From an uncultured Lachnospiraceae bacterium (GTDB lineage Bacteria > Bacillota > Clostridia > Lachnospirales > Lachnospiraceae): 51,664 bases of DNA. This document shows, in pieces, positions 7,904 to 18,084 of this stretch. The stretch covers positions 1 through 51,664 of the forward strand of contig CACWGK010000008.1 of assembly GCA_902760415.1 (NCBI GenBank), given 5' to 3'. Position 1 is the first letter of the stretch. The number at the start of each line of letters is the position of its first letter. The translations under genes were made by a program, and so were the position numbers. The notes below the pieces were generated by a model. That model was not told where the DNA came from. It searched no databases and worked only from the letters and a program-made list of their open reading frames with translations.

Positions 7904-10900
7904 CTACTCATCGGCTAAAAAGTCAAATGTCAGCTGACTTGTCTTAGGCATATCGCCAAGGATTCCAAGCTCTGCCATCTTATCAATAACAGTACCAGAA
8001 ATATGTGCACGGTCCTTAAGCTCCTGCTGTGACAGAAACTGTCCGTCCTTCGCAGCTTCCTCCATCTGCTGTGCAGCCGACTCACCCATGGAGTCAATTG
8101 CAAGGAAACTTGGCATAATCTTACCATCTACAATCTGGAATCTATTAGCCTTCGCAGAGTAAATATCAAGTGGTGCAAAGTCGAAACCTCGAGCGTACAT
8201 CTCCTTAACAATCTTCATATCCTTAAGAAGACCTTTCTCTGTAGCTGTCATTTTATTCTTATCCTTAGCTTTGTACTCATTAAGTACACCGTCCAGATGA
8301 GCCTCGCCCTGACACATAATCTCATAGGAAAATGCATCTGCACGGATACTGAAGTACGCAGCGTAATATGCAAGTGGATGATATATCTTGTACCAGGCAA
8401 CACGCCAGGACATCATAACGTATGCAACGGCGTGAGCCTTAGGGAACATGTACTTAATCTGCTCGCAGCTCCAGATGTACCAGTCAGGTACGCCCTTCTC
8501 CTGCATCTTTGCCTTGAAGTCCGGCCACTCGTGGCAGCCGCCGCTGGCAACGATACCCTTACGAACACGCTCCATGATAGTAAATGCATCGCCCGACTCA
8601 AGTCCCTGATTAAGAAGATATACCATGATATCATCACGACAACAGATGGCACTGGAAAGCTTACATTTACCTTCCTGAATAAGCTTCTGAGCATTACCCA
8701 GCCAAACGTCTGTACCATGAGAAAGTCCAGCGATACGAACCAGGTCAGAGAAGCTCTGAGGATCCGCATCGATAAGCATCTGCATAGCGAACTCAGTTCC
8801 GAACTCAGGAACACCGAGGCATCCCAGTGGAATACCACCCATATCTTCTGGTTTTATCTTAATAGGTTCTGTACCCTTAAAGAGGGCCATAACATTTGGA
8901 TCATCAAATGGAATATCCTTAACGTTAATTCCTGTAAGCTCCTCTAGTCTCTTAATCATAGTAGGATCATCGTGTCCCAGCACGTCGAACTTCAGCAGGT
9001 TATGCTCGATGGAGTGATAATCGAAATGAGTAGTTATAATATCGACGGACATATCATTTGCAGGTCGCTGCACCGGTGTGAAGCTACAGATATCTTCGTC
9101 ATCAGGTGTTACTATGATTCCGCCTGGGTGCTGACCAGATGTTCTCTTAACATCGACACAGCCCTGTGAGAGACGTTCCATCTCTGCCCAGCGTTTCTCA
9201 ACACCTCTATATTTACAATAATCACGCACGAAACCGAGGGCAGTCTTGTCTGCCACTGTACCAACAGTTCCAGCCTTAAATGAGTGATCACGTCCGAAAA
9301 GGTCACCTAAGAACTGATGAGCCTTCGCCTGGTACTCACCAGAGAAGTTAAGGTCGATATCTGGCTCCTTATCACCCTTGAATCCAAGGAATGTCTCAAA
9401 AGGAATATCCTGTCCTTCCTTCTTCATCTTAGTTCCGCACTTAGGACAATCAGCATCTGGCATATCGCATCCACATTCTCCCGCATACGCCTTAACTCTC
9501 TCAGAGTCAAACTCAGCATAGAAGCAATTTGGACACAGATAATGAGCAGGAAGTGGATTAACTTCTGTGATACCAGCCATAGTCGCCGCAAAGGAAGAAC
9601 CAACGGAACCTCTGGAACCTACCAGATATCCGTCTTCGTTAGACTTCCACACGAGCTTCTGTGCTACGATGTACATAACGGAGTATCCATTTCCGATGAT
9701 AGAATCCAGCTCCTTATCAAGACGAGCCTTTACGATATCAGGAGGTGTAGGCCCATACATCTCATGCATCTTGTCGTAACATATCTTACGAAGTGTCTTG
9801 TCTGAATCCTTGATACGAGGTGGTGCCTTGTCAGGACGAACTGGGCTCTTAAGTTCAAGCCAGGATGCTACTAGATTTGAATTAGTAACTACGACTTCCT
9901 TTGCAAGTTCTTCCCCAAGGTAGCTGAACTCCTCCAGCATCTCTTCAGTAGTTCTAAAGTAAAGAGGTGGTTCCTCTTCCATAGCTTCCTTTACAAGATC
10001 AACATTTTCATGTTCCTGACCCTTTGCCGCACGCTCAGCCTTCGCATTAGCCTCCAGCTCCTCACGTGCCTTCGCATTAAGTCTCTTTATACGGACACTG
10101 TCCTTAATGATAGCTCGGTAGATAGCATCCTCAGGATCGAGGAAGTATACGTCACCTGTTGCAACAACAGGCTTTCCATACTTCTTACCAAGCTCGATAA
10201 TTTCTCTATTAATATCCTGCAGATCCTCCACGCTGTGGATTCTCGCAACCTTTTCATCATCGATAAGATGAAGATTGTTAGATACAGGCTGTATCTCCAG
10301 GAAGTCGAAGAAGTTTACTATCTTCTCAATCTCTTCTTCCTCAAGTCCATCAAGAAGTGCCTGATAGAGATGACCTGTTGAAGAACCTGAACCAAGTATC
10401 AGACCCTCACGATACTTCTCAATCTCAGACATAGGAATCTTCGGTACCATATTGAAGTACTTGATGTGAGAGTTCGATATCAGCCTATATAGATTAGTTC
10501 GACCAGTTTCATTTTGAGCGAAAATAAGACCCGTACGCGCTCTGGATTTTCTAATAACATCGTCCGAAGAGCGTCCCATCTCATTCAGGTCGTCGACTGA
10601 TTTTGCACCAGTTTCATAAATCATCTTAAGAAGCTTCGCGAAGATTTCAGCAGTAACTTCAGCATCGTCGCAGGCTCTATGATGATGAGCATTTGTCAGC
10701 TTGAAGTAATGAGTCAGTCGGTCCAGGGTATAACGACCTAGCTCAGGCAGAAGAACATGAGCAAGCGTCATAGTATCAAGGGCTGTGAAGTCGTACTCCA
10801 TGCCGAGGCTATGTGCCACTACTCTGATGAATGTGGTATCAAATGTAGCATTATGCGCTACGAGCATTGAGTCCTTACAGAACTCAAAAAATCTTGGCAG

Positions 10901-12508
10901 TACCTTATCGATAGTATCTGCATCCTTAACCATCGCATCATTAATAGATGTCAGTCTCTCGATATTATATGGAATAGGCTCCTCCGGATTTACAAACTCC
11001 GAAAATCTTGAGATGACCTCGCCCGACTTATCAACTCTGACAGCACCAATTTCGATAATCTTACAATATTTAAATGAAAGACCTGTGGTCTCGATATCGA
11101 AGACAACGTAGTCAGAATCCAGGCTCTGTCCATGTGGATTCATAACGAGAGTCTTTATATCATCAACTATATTTGCATCAACTCCGTAGAGAAGCTTTAT
11201 AGCATCCTTCTGCTTAGTCTTACCCAGATACTTAGTTGCCATAGTAAATGCATTTACTACACCAGCATCCGTGATACCTATAGCAGTGTGGCCCCAGTCG
11301 ATAGCCTTCTGAAGCACTCCGCCTATCGGAGTTACACCATTCATTTCGCTCATCTTGGTATGCAGATGAAGCTCGATTCTCTTCTCCTCTGCATTATCCA
11401 TTCTCTTCTCTCTGGTATCAGTTGCCTTCTTTACACCATCAACCTTATTAAGAAGAAGCTCGTGGGCAAATGTATCATTTTCAGGTACACCCTTGACCAT
11501 AACAAAAGAACCAGGCTTTAGGTCATCCATAATGGCACCTAAGTCATCATTCTTAACGAAGAGCTTGAAACCGATAGTATCTGTAAAGTCAGTAATATAT
11601 GCTGTAACGATAGTCTTCTCATTTCTAATCTCTTTGGTGTCCACCTTAACTATCTGTCCCTTTACGACTACATAGTTTGGCATCTCCTCAGTGATATCAG
11701 CTATCGACTGAGTATCGCCCTCTACGTTCTTACCGTAGAAGCAGTCCATATCGTTGTAATTCTTCTTTCTGAAGTCCTCAGCACTGGCCTTGAAATCCTT
11801 CTTCTTAGGCGCAGTGTCAGGTTCCTTCTTACGCATAAGTTCAGGAGAATAGTAGACCTCATTTGAATCCTCATCGTAAGCATCTACAAGCTGTTCCTCA
11901 GTCTCCTTCATTCTACTGAAAGGAGCCGCCTCAGTCTCAGTCTGACGTTCTTCCTCCTCAACCTCTTCCTCCTTCTCAGGACGCTTGACATACTCTATAA
12001 CAGTATTGATACTTAGACCAAAGCAGTCCTGGAACAGACGGTTGAAGTACTTTGCGATCATAGGCTTTCTCTGAAGAGCCATCATTCCCTCAGGCATGAC
12101 AAATGTTATCTTTCCATCTCCAAATCGAATATCGGAACTCTTAACGAGTGTATATTCTACCGGATGTTCCTCGCGCATCTCCTTCATAATATCGTCACCA
12201 TGAACACGCATTATATATTCAGGATCATACTGCTCTGACAGATGATACTTCGCCTTAATCTTTACTTTTCTATAGTGATCATCATCCTCTTCCTCAAAGA
12301 CAAAAAGACGGATTAATTCTTCCGCCTTTTTTATACTGTCCAGATCTATTAAATGTGTAGATATTATATCAACGTACAGAGTCTCGGACTGGGTTATATA
12401 TGTAAGCTTCTCTACATCTACACCCTCGAACATTTCCTTAAGGTCCTGGTCCATCTCCATACCATTAAATGTATCAAAAAACGACTTTAAACTTTTGTCA
12501 TTATCCAT
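7904..12508 (-). CDS. polC: DNA polymerase III alpha subunit, Gram-positive PolC type
   Basis: 1534 residues, slightly longer than Bacillus PolC (about 1437). Order: N-terminal domain, an acidic Glu-rich linker near residues 180-200, OB fold (about 285-360), PHP domain starting IELHLHTKMS (about 379), DEDDh 3'-5' proofreading exonuclease inserted in PHP (VVFDIETTGL about 466, HNATFD, HHRACDDAEV), zinc module with CPNC and CPKC (about 990-1030), and the polymerase core with GSRGSVGSSF and PDIDLNFSG (about 1050). It is the main replicative polymerase. The ATG overlaps the ispG end by 8 bp, with AAGGA upstream inside ispG. Last gene of the isoprenoid/envelope operon. Confidence 0.98.
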   Translation of the reverse strand: MDNDKSLKSFFDTFNGMEMDQDLKEMFEGVDVEKLTYITQSETLYVDIISTHLIDLDSIKKAEELIRLFVFEEEDDDHYRKVKIKAKYHLSEQYDPEYIMRVHGDDIMKEMREEHPVEYTLVKSSDIRFGDGKITFVMPEGMMALQRKPMIAKYFNRLFQDCFGLSINTVIEYVKRPEKEEEVEEEERQTETEAAPFSRMKETEEQLVDAYDEDSNEVYYSPELMRKKEPDTAPKKKDFKASAEDFRKKNYNDMDCFYGKNVEGDTQSIADITEEMPNYVVVKGQIVKVDTKEIRNEKTIVTAYITDFTDTIGFKLFVKNDDLGAIMDDLKPGSFVMVKGVPENDTFAHELLLNKVDGVKKATDTREKRMDNAEEKRIELHLHTKMSEMNGVTPIGGVLQKAIDWGHTAIGITDAGVVNAFTMATKYLGKTKQKDAIKLLYGVDANIVDDIKTLVMNPHGQSLDSDYVVFDIETTGLSFKYCKIIEIGAVRVDKSGEVISRFSEFVNPEEPIPYNIERLTSINDAMVKDADTIDKVLPRFFEFCKDSMLVAHNATFDTTFIRVVAHSLGMEYDFTALDTMTLAHVLLPELGRYTLDRLTHYFKLTNAHHHRACDDAEVTAEIFAKLLKMIYETGAKSVDDLNEMGRSSDDVIRKSRARTGLIFAQNETGRTNLYRLISNSHIKYFNMVPKIPMSEIEKYREGLILGSGSSTGHLYQALLDGLEEEEIEKIVNFFDFLEIQPVSNNLHLIDDEKVARIHSVEDLQDINREIIELGKKYGKPVVATGDVYFLDPEDAIYRAIIKDSVRIKRLNAKAREELEANAKAERAAKGQEHENVDLVKEAMEEEPPLYFRTTEEMLEEFSYLGEELAKEVVVTNSNLVASWLELKSPVRPDKAPPRIKDSDKTLRKICYDKMHEMYGPTPPDIVKARLDKELDSIIGNGYSVMYIVAQKLVWKSNEDGYLVGSRGSVGSSFAATMAGITEVNPLPAHYLCPNCFYAEFDSERVKAYAGECGCDMPDADCPKCGTKMKKEGQDIPFETFLGFKGDKEPDIDLNFSGEYQAKAHQFLGDLFGRDHSFKAGTVGTVADKTALGFVRDYCKYRGVEKRWAEMERLSQGCVDVKRTSGQHPGGIIVTPDDEDICSFTPVQRPANDMSVDIITTHFDYHSIEHNLLKFDVLGHDDPTMIKRLEELTGINVKDIPFDDPNVMALFKGTEPIKIKPEDMGGIPLGCLGVPEFGTEFAMQMLIDADPQSFSDLVRIAGLSHGTDVWLGNAQKLIQEGKCKLSSAICCRDDIMVYLLNQGLESGDAFTIMERVRKGIVASGGCHEWPDFKAKMQEKGVPDWYIWSCEQIKYMFPKAHAVAYVMMSWRVAWYKIYHPLAYYAAYFSIRADAFSYEIMCQGEAHLDGVLNEYKAKDKNKMTATEKGLLKDMKIVKEMYARGFDFAPLDIYSAKANRFQIVDGKIMPSFLAIDSMGESAAQQMEEAAKDGQFLSQQELKDRAHISGTVIDKMAELGILGDMPKTSQLTFDFLADE

Positions 12509-13574
12509 TTGATGTTCCTTCCCAATTATCCAACTCTTTCCGAAGTTCGTCCAAGAGACGATCCTGAGGTACCTTTCTCAGAATCTCACCCTTTTTAAAG
12601 ATGAGACCCACGTTATCGCCACCAGCGATACCCAGATCTGCTTCCCTTGCTTCACCAGGTCCGTTGACTGCGCAACCCATAACAGCTACCTTTATATTCA
12701 GATTCTTATATTCATTAATCAGTTTCTCTGTCTTATTTGCCAGACCTATTAAGTCTATATGTGTTCTTCCACATGTTGGACATGACACCAGAGTTATGCC
12801 ATCTGATCTAAGTCCCAGAGTCTTAAGTATAAGTTTCGCGCTTCTTACCTCCTCCACTGGGTCACCTGTAAGTGATACTCGAATAGTGTCGCCTATTCCT
12901 TCATTTAAAATGATACCAAGGCCTACAGAGGATTTGATATTTCCACTCCACAGAGTACCTGACTCAGTGATTCCAACATGAAGTGGATAGTTAGTTCTCT
13001 CAGCAATCAGCTCATGTGTCTTCACAGACATAAGCACATCTGAGGACTTGATACTGATAACTATGTTATCGTAATCCTGCTGTTCGATCATGCGCACCTT
13101 ATCCAGCGCGCTTTCAACTATACCCTCAGCTGTTACGCCGTGATACTTATCTATGAACTGCTGCTCCAGAGAGCCGCTGTTAACTCCAACACGAATAGGG
13201 ATGTTACGCTGCTTTGCAACACTAACTACAGCCCTCAGATTCTCATCTGAACCGATGTTACCTGGATTAATACGAATCTTATCTGCACCTGCCTCCATAG
13301 CAAGGATAGCAAGCTTATACTGGAAATGAATATCAGCCACAAGTGGAACATGCGTTCTCTCCTTCAGTTTCTCAAAGGCACGTGCTGCTTCTTCAGTATT
13401 TGCTGTGCAGCGAACTATATCACAGCCTGCTTCTTCAAGAGCGAGAATCTGGCTGACAGTTGCCTCTATATCTGAAGTCTCAGTGTTAGTCATAGACTGG
13501 ATAGCTATACGGTTGCCACCGCCTATCTCAACATTTCCAATCTTTATTTTCTTCGTATTATCTCTATATGCCAT
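12501..13574 (-). CDS. ispG: (E)-4-hydroxy-3-methylbut-2-enyl-diphosphate synthase
   Basis: 357 residues. This Fe-S enzyme converts MEcPP to HMBPP, the penultimate step of the MEP isoprenoid pathway. N-terminal TIM barrel with GGGNRIAIQSMTNT and VADIHF. The C-terminal cluster ligands are SCPTCGRTHID (about residue 263) and GCAVNGPGEAREADLG. It lies between rseP and polC, the usual clostridial order, and overlaps polC by 8 bp. Shine-Dalgarno GGGGA upstream of the ATG. Confidence 0.97.
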   Translation of the reverse strand: MAYRDNTKKIKIGNVEIGGGNRIAIQSMTNTETSDIEATVSQILALEEAGCDIVRCTANTEEAARAFEKLKERTHVPLVADIHFQYKLAILAMEAGADKIRINPGNIGSDENLRAVVSVAKQRNIPIRVGVNSGSLEQQFIDKYHGVTAEGIVESALDKVRMIEQQDYDNIVISIKSSDVLMSVKTHELIAERTNYPLHVGITESGTLWSGNIKSSVGLGIILNEGIGDTIRVSLTGDPVEEVRSAKLILKTLGLRSDGITLVSCPTCGRTHIDLIGLANKTEKLINEYKNLNIKVAVMGCAVNGPGEAREADLGIAGGDNVGLIFKKGEILRKVPQDRLLDELRKELDNWEGTSNG

Positions 13575-13601
13575 AGTAATTATCCCCTATATTAAACTAG
13601 A

Positions 13602-14675
13602 TTAGCCATGTAATACATTTCCTAAGTCGTTGAAGAATACAAATACAGTTAGTAGTAAAAGAAGAATAACTCCTACCGCTGTAACGATATTCTCCTTCTC
13701 TCTTGGCACTGGACGACCCGCTATAGCTTCTATAAGCACAAAGAGAATTCTACCACCGTCAAGAGCAGGTATAGGAAGAAGATTCATCATTCCAAGGTTC
13801 GCACTGAGTAGACATGCAAAATTGACGATAGTCATAAGCACAGTCATAAACTGTACCCAGGTCGTCTCCTCCTTGGTCTCTTCCTTCGCTTCTTCAATCA
13901 CCGTATTCATCGTATTGCTTATACCAACCGGTCCCATAAGCGAATCCTTGGAAGCCTGACCAGTAACCAGAATTTTAATAGAATAAACTACCGTCTTAAC
14001 CTGGAATCGTACCTCGTAGACAGAGTACTTAAGTTCATCCATAAGTCCCTTGGAAGCACGTCCTGTACTGATAAAACCGAAGTAGTAATTACCTGTCTGC
14101 TCGTCCAGCTTTCTTGTGAGAGTTACAGTATGTTCTTCTCCATCCCTAAGATATGTTATGTCAACCGGAGTCTTAGGATCAACAAGCATACCATAAAGAG
14201 TTATCTCACGATAGTTATATATTCTCTTGCCATCAAGCTTTACTATCTCATCGCCAACTTCAAAGCCAGCAGCTTCAGCCGCGCCGCCTTCCATAATATC
14301 TGTCAGGATAGGCTGATCAATATAGGTAAAATGACATATAGCAATGGACAGGAAAAAAGCTAATATAAAGTTAAATAGCGGTCCTGCAAAGCACACCATC
14401 AGTCTAGCCATGATGGATTTGTTACTGAAGGCATTCTTATCATCTGAATCTTCAGCCATACCTTCCATCATGCAGTAGCCACCGAAAGGAAGAACTCTGA
14501 TACTATAGTCTGTATCGCCCCTCTTCCAGCCAGCTATCTTAGGACCCATGCCGACAGCGAATTCATTTACCTTTATCTTGCTAAGCTTAGCAAAAAGAAA
14601 ATGTCCAAACTCATGGACTGAAACTATTATTCCAAATGTAATGATTATTGAGATAACATTTATAATCGAACTCAT
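13602..14675 (-). CDS. rseP: RseP-type site-2 intramembrane metalloprotease
   Basis: 357 residues. The zinc motif HEFGH lies at residues 21-25 in the first membrane segment. A PDZ domain covers about residues 115-190 (GGAAEAAGFEVGDEIVKLDG). The second active-site motif is LLPIPALDGGRI in a later membrane segment, followed by a final hydrophobic helix. Such proteases complete regulated proteolysis of anti-sigma factors or signal-peptide remnants. The start lies 2 bp after the dxr stop, with its Shine-Dalgarno (CGGAG) inside the dxr end, so the two are translationally coupled. Confidence 0.96.
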   Translation of the reverse strand: MSSIINVISIIITFGIIVSVHEFGHFLFAKLSKIKVNEFAVGMGPKIAGWKRGDTDYSIRVLPFGGYCMMEGMAEDSDDKNAFSNKSIMARLMVCFAGPLFNFILAFFLSIAICHFTYIDQPILTDIMEGGAAEAAGFEVGDEIVKLDGKRIYNYREITLYGMLVDPKTPVDITYLRDGEEHTVTLTRKLDEQTGNYYFGFISTGRASKGLMDELKYSVYEVRFQVKTVVYSIKILVTGQASKDSLMGPVGISNTMNTVIEEAKEETKEETTWVQFMTVLMTIVNFACLLSANLGMMNLLPIPALDGGRILFVLIEAIAGRPVPREKENIVTAVGVILLLLLTVFVFFNDLGNVLHG

Positions 14676-14677
14676 AC

Positions 14678-15847
14678 TTAAACTCCGTAATGCTCTGTAA
14701 GGATTCGGTCCGTATCATCGCGAGCCGCTAGAATTGTCTTAAGATCCGCATCCTGTGAAACTGTATGATGTGACATCGCATATTCAATCATATCGTATAT
14801 CTCGAGGAACGTAATCTTCTCCGACAGAAATGCTGCAACAGCATGCTCATTTGCTTCATTCATGACCGTAGGCATAGTACCACCTATTCGGCTTGCCTCC
14901 TTTGCAAGAGGGATTCCGCGAAATGTTTCGTAATCAGGTGTTTCAATTACTATTCCACTTATCTTCGAAAAATCAAGTCTCTCTCCAGCGAGGTACCTTC
15001 TCTCTGGATAATAAAATGCATACTGAATCGGAAGCTTCATATCAGGAGTGCCAAGCTGTGCTATAACCGCTCCATCCTCGTACTCTACAGCACTGTGAAT
15101 AATACTCTGTGGCTGAATCAGAACTTCAATATCATCCAGCTCTGTATCAAAGAGCCAATGAGCTTCTATAACCTCAAGCCCCTTGTTGACCATACTGGCA
15201 CTATCAATAGTTATCTTGGGGCCCATAGACCAGTTAGGATGATTAAGTGCTTCCTTAACAGTAACATTCTCCAGCTCCGATCTAGAACGTCCTCTGAAAG
15301 GTCCACCAGAAGCTGTAAGAAGTATTCTGGATACTTTATTATCATATGCACCCTGACAGGCTCTTCTGTTACCCTGAAGGCTCTGGAAGATAGCACTATG
15401 CTCACTATCTACAGGAAGAATCTTAACACCCTTCTCAGCTGCACGTTTCATAACAAGATGACCAGCAGTTACAAGTGTCTCCTTGTTAGCGAGAGCTATA
15501 TCCTTACCAGCCTCTATAGCCGCAAGAGTTGGTTCAACACCAATCATACCAACAATAGCTGTAAGCACCATATCCGCCTTATCATATGCCGCTACTTCGC
15601 ATAGCCCTTCCATACCTGATACAACCTTTATTCCTGTATCAGAAAGCTTCACACGGAGTGTAGACGCATCTTCTTCCGACATAACAGAAACAAGCTCGGG
15701 AGAGAACTCCCTAGCCTGCTTCTCAATTAGTTCTATATTCTTACCACATGCAAGCGCTACGACATTTATATCGCCATTAGCACGGACTATATCCAGCGCC
15801 TGCGTACCTATCGAACCAGTAGATCCGATGATTGAAATATTCTTCAT
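14678..15847 (-). CDS. dxr: 1-deoxy-D-xylulose 5-phosphate reductoisomerase
   Basis: 389 residues. NADPH-dependent conversion of DXP to MEP, the first committed step of the MEP pathway. N-terminal Rossmann motif IGSTGSIGTQALD, LANKETLV, the metal-site motif LPVDSEHSAIFQ and LTASGGPFRG are all present. A strong GAGGAGAAT Shine-Dalgarno precedes the ATG. Together with ispG and uppS it makes this operon an isoprenoid and undecaprenyl supply unit. Confidence 0.97.
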   Translation of the reverse strand: MKNISIIGSTGSIGTQALDIVRANGDINVVALACGKNIELIEKQAREFSPELVSVMSEEDASTLRVKLSDTGIKVVSGMEGLCEVAAYDKADMVLTAIVGMIGVEPTLAAIEAGKDIALANKETLVTAGHLVMKRAAEKGVKILPVDSEHSAIFQSLQGNRRACQGAYDNKVSRILLTASGGPFRGRSRSELENVTVKEALNHPNWSMGPKITIDSASMVNKGLEVIEAHWLFDTELDDIEVLIQPQSIIHSAVEYEDGAVIAQLGTPDMKLPIQYAFYYPERRYLAGERLDFSKISGIVIETPDYETFRGIPLAKEASRIGGTMPTVMNEANEHAVAAFLSEKITFLEIYDMIEYAMSHHTVSQDADLKTILAARDDTDRILTEHYGV

Positions 15848-15875
15848 ATTCTCCTCTATATAACTTGCAGTCGCT

Positions 15876-16778
15876 CTATAAAGAGTTCTGCTGTGTTGTT
15901 ATAACAAATTGAATCAGATAATAGATTATAGGCGCAGTAAATATCATACTGTCAAATCTATCCAGCACTCCACCGTGTCCCGGAATAAGTGTGCCATAAT
16001 CCTTAACGTTATTATTTCTCTTGATAGCTGAAGCAGCTAGATCACCGATAACCGCTGGTATAGCACCGAGTGCGCAGACAATAAACAGAGTGATATATAT
16101 ATTCATATTATCAAACTGCTCCACTCTTCCCTTAAGGAAAAATGCATATATAACACCCAGAAGTCCTGAACCAACGATTCCACCAATAAGTCCTTCAACA
16201 GTCTTCTTAGGACTCAGCTCTGGTGACATCTTATGCTTTCCAAAAAGTCTTCCTGCACAGTACGCAAGAGTATCATTTCCCCAGGAACATATGAACACGA
16301 GAACGATGAAGTAACCACCTTCGTACATAGTTCTAAGCTTATATACAAAGGACAGCATAACGCTCACATAGAAAAATGATGTGAACGCCGCCATAATCTC
16401 GCGGTCATGATACTTAGGAAATCTGAAAACATATAGTGTAAGTATCGCTAGCAGATACAGTATCATAATCGGAATAGTAAACTTCGTAAGAGATACTGCC
16501 TCACCTGATTCAACGGCAGCTTTAACCGATGGATCAATCTTCGTAATAATAGAAGTTCTCATATCTGCCAGTATCAGCACTAAGTAATAGACAAATGTCC
16601 ATATAAGCGCTATTACGGTAGGCGAACGCTTCTCTATATCATATACTCTACAGAATTCATAGACACCTATTGCTGATAGGATCATAGTAACAGCTCCTGT
16701 TACTGCTCCACCTATCCATAATACAAAAAGTGCTATAACTATAAGTACTATTCCACTAATAAGTCTGGTCTTAAACAT
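15876..16778 (-). CDS. cdsA: Phosphatidate cytidylyltransferase
   Basis: 300 residues, multi-pass membrane enzyme making CDP-diacylglycerol for phospholipids. The C-terminal signature is intact: SAIKRNNNVKDYG and PGHGGVLDRFD. The open frame extends 12 nt upstream to a TTG, but GGAG lies within that extension, 6 nt before the ATG at 16776-16778, so the protein is taken to start MFKTRLISG. It sits 21 bp downstream of the uppS stop. Confidence 0.96.
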   Translation of the reverse strand: MFKTRLISGIVLIVIALFVLWIGGAVTGAVTMILSAIGVYEFCRVYDIEKRSPTVIALIWTFVYYLVLILADMRTSIITKIDPSVKAAVESGEAVSLTKFTIPIMILYLLAILTLYVFRFPKYHDREIMAAFTSFFYVSVMLSFVYKLRTMYEGGYFIVLVFICSWGNDTLAYCAGRLFGKHKMSPELSPKKTVEGLIGGIVGSGLLGVIYAFFLKGRVEQFDNMNIYITLFIVCALGAIPAVIGDLAASAIKRNNNVKDYGTLIPGHGGVLDRFDSMIFTAPIIYYLIQFVITTQQNSL

Positions 16779-16799
16779 ATTTTGCTCCAAATGAAGGCG

Positions 16800-17513
16800 C
16801 TACTCAGCACCGCCAAAGCGCCTGTCTCTGCCATTATAGTAATCAATAGCCTGACGGAGTGAATCCTTGTTAAAGTCTGGCCATAAAGTGTCAGTAAAGT
16901 AGAACTCCGAATAAGATATCTGCCATGGCAGAAAGTTTGAAGTTCTAAGTTCTCCACTAGTTCTTATAAGTAGGTCAGGATCTGGAATGTCAGCTGTATC
17001 AAGCTTTGAAGATACATAATCCTCAGTGATATCTTCTACTGAGATTATTCCATTCTTAACCTCCTCGGCAATCTTCTGAGTTGCACGAGTTATCTCATCT
17101 CTACCACCATAATTGAGGGCAACGATGAACTGAATACCTGTATTATCCTTTGTAGCATCTTCGAGCTTCTCTATGGCATCAACGATATCAGCGTCAAGCC
17201 TGTCACGACGACCTATCACGCGAACACGCATATTATTCTTGTTAGCTTTATCAATAGACTTTTTAAGAAAATCTCTAAGAATAAGCATAAGACCTGTAAC
17301 TTCCTCAACAGATCTCTTCCAGTTTTCAGTGGAAAATGCATATACCGTGAGGTACTTTATTCCAAGGTCCCATGCATCCTCGATAATCTGTTCCAGATTA
17401 TCAGCGCCAGCCTTATGTCCAAAGTTTCTAGGCATGTGACGCTGCTTAGCCCAGCGGCCATTACCATCAAGGATTATAGCCACATGCTCTGGGATTTTAT
17501 ATTCTACGCTCAT
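16800..17513 (-). CDS. uppS: Isoprenyl transferase (undecaprenyl diphosphate synthase)
   Basis: 237 residues. cis-Prenyltransferase that extends FPP with IPP to the C55 lipid carrier of wall synthesis. The catalytic Asp lies in AIILDGNGRWAKQR; also present are TVYAFSTENW and RTSGELRTSNFLPWQ. It starts 3 bp after the frr stop (short spacing, weak Shine-Dalgarno), so translation is probably coupled to frr. Neighbours cdsA, dxr and ispG fit the precursor supply. Confidence 0.97.
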   Translation of the reverse strand: MSVEYKIPEHVAIILDGNGRWAKQRHMPRNFGHKAGADNLEQIIEDAWDLGIKYLTVYAFSTENWKRSVEEVTGLMLILRDFLKKSIDKANKNNMRVRVIGRRDRLDADIVDAIEKLEDATKDNTGIQFIVALNYGGRDEITRATQKIAEEVKNGIISVEDITEDYVSSKLDTADIPDPDLLIRTSGELRTSNFLPWQISYSEFYFTDTLWPDFNKDSLRQAIDYYNGRDRRFGGAE

Positions 17514-17516
17514 AGA

Positions 17517-18056
17517 TTACACCGTAAGGATTTCTTTTGTCTTTGCCTCGATAAGCTTATCAATCTCAGCTATAAACTTATCTGTTGCCTTCTGGATATT
17601 CTTCTCTTCATCCGCAAGATCATCCTCTGATATCTCGCCTGCCTTGCTCTGCTTCTTAGCAGCTTCGTTGGCATCACGTCTTGCATTACGAACAACTACC
17701 TTAGCATCCTCACCCTTCTTCTTGATATCCTTAGCCAGTTCCTTACGTCTCTCTTCTGTAAGCTCTGGGAAGTTGATGATAACATTTTTACCATCATTGT
17801 TAGGTGTAACACCAAGATCAGATATCTGGATAGCCTTCTCGATAACCTTAACCATAGAAGCCTCCCATGGTGTGATCATAAGAGTTCTAGCCTCTGGTAC
17901 AGATACGTTAGCAACACTCTGAAGATTAGTTGGTGTTCCATAGTAATCTACCTTTAACTTATCAAGGATATGTGGATTAGCACGTCCAGCTCTAATTGTT
18001 GCATAATCAGCAGACAGATTATCAACTGCCTTCTGCATTTTTTCTTCGTAACTCAT
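17517..18056 (-). CDS. frr: Ribosome recycling factor
   Basis: 179 residues from the chosen start. Splits post-termination ribosomes together with EF-G. Family signatures: TIRAGRANPHILD, PWEASMVKVIEKAI and DLGVTPNNDG, with a long C-terminal helix. The longest frame begins 15 nt upstream, but its first codons contain the Shine-Dalgarno GGAGGGA, so MSYEEKMQ at 18056 is the better start. pyrH-frr order is conserved widely. Confidence 0.97.
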   Translation of the reverse strand: MSYEEKMQKAVDNLSADYATIRAGRANPHILDKLKVDYYGTPTNLQSVANVSVPEARTLMITPWEASMVKVIEKAIQISDLGVTPNNDGKNVIINFPELTEERRKELAKDIKKKGEDAKVVVRNARRDANEAAKKQSKAGEISEDDLADEEKNIQKATDKFIAEIDKLIEAKTKEILTV

Positions 18057-18084
18057 GGTAAATCCCTCCATATATAAATATTTA

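Noticed and set aside
8297-8947. 216-codon plus-strand open frame
   Set aside because: Opposite the polymerase core of polC; no plausible domain and no Shine-Dalgarno or promoter support.
14843-15604. 253-codon plus-strand open frame
   Set aside because: It lies wholly opposite dxr, whose motifs are all intact, and its translation is Cys/Ser/Tyr-rich with no family features; it is an antisense shadow.
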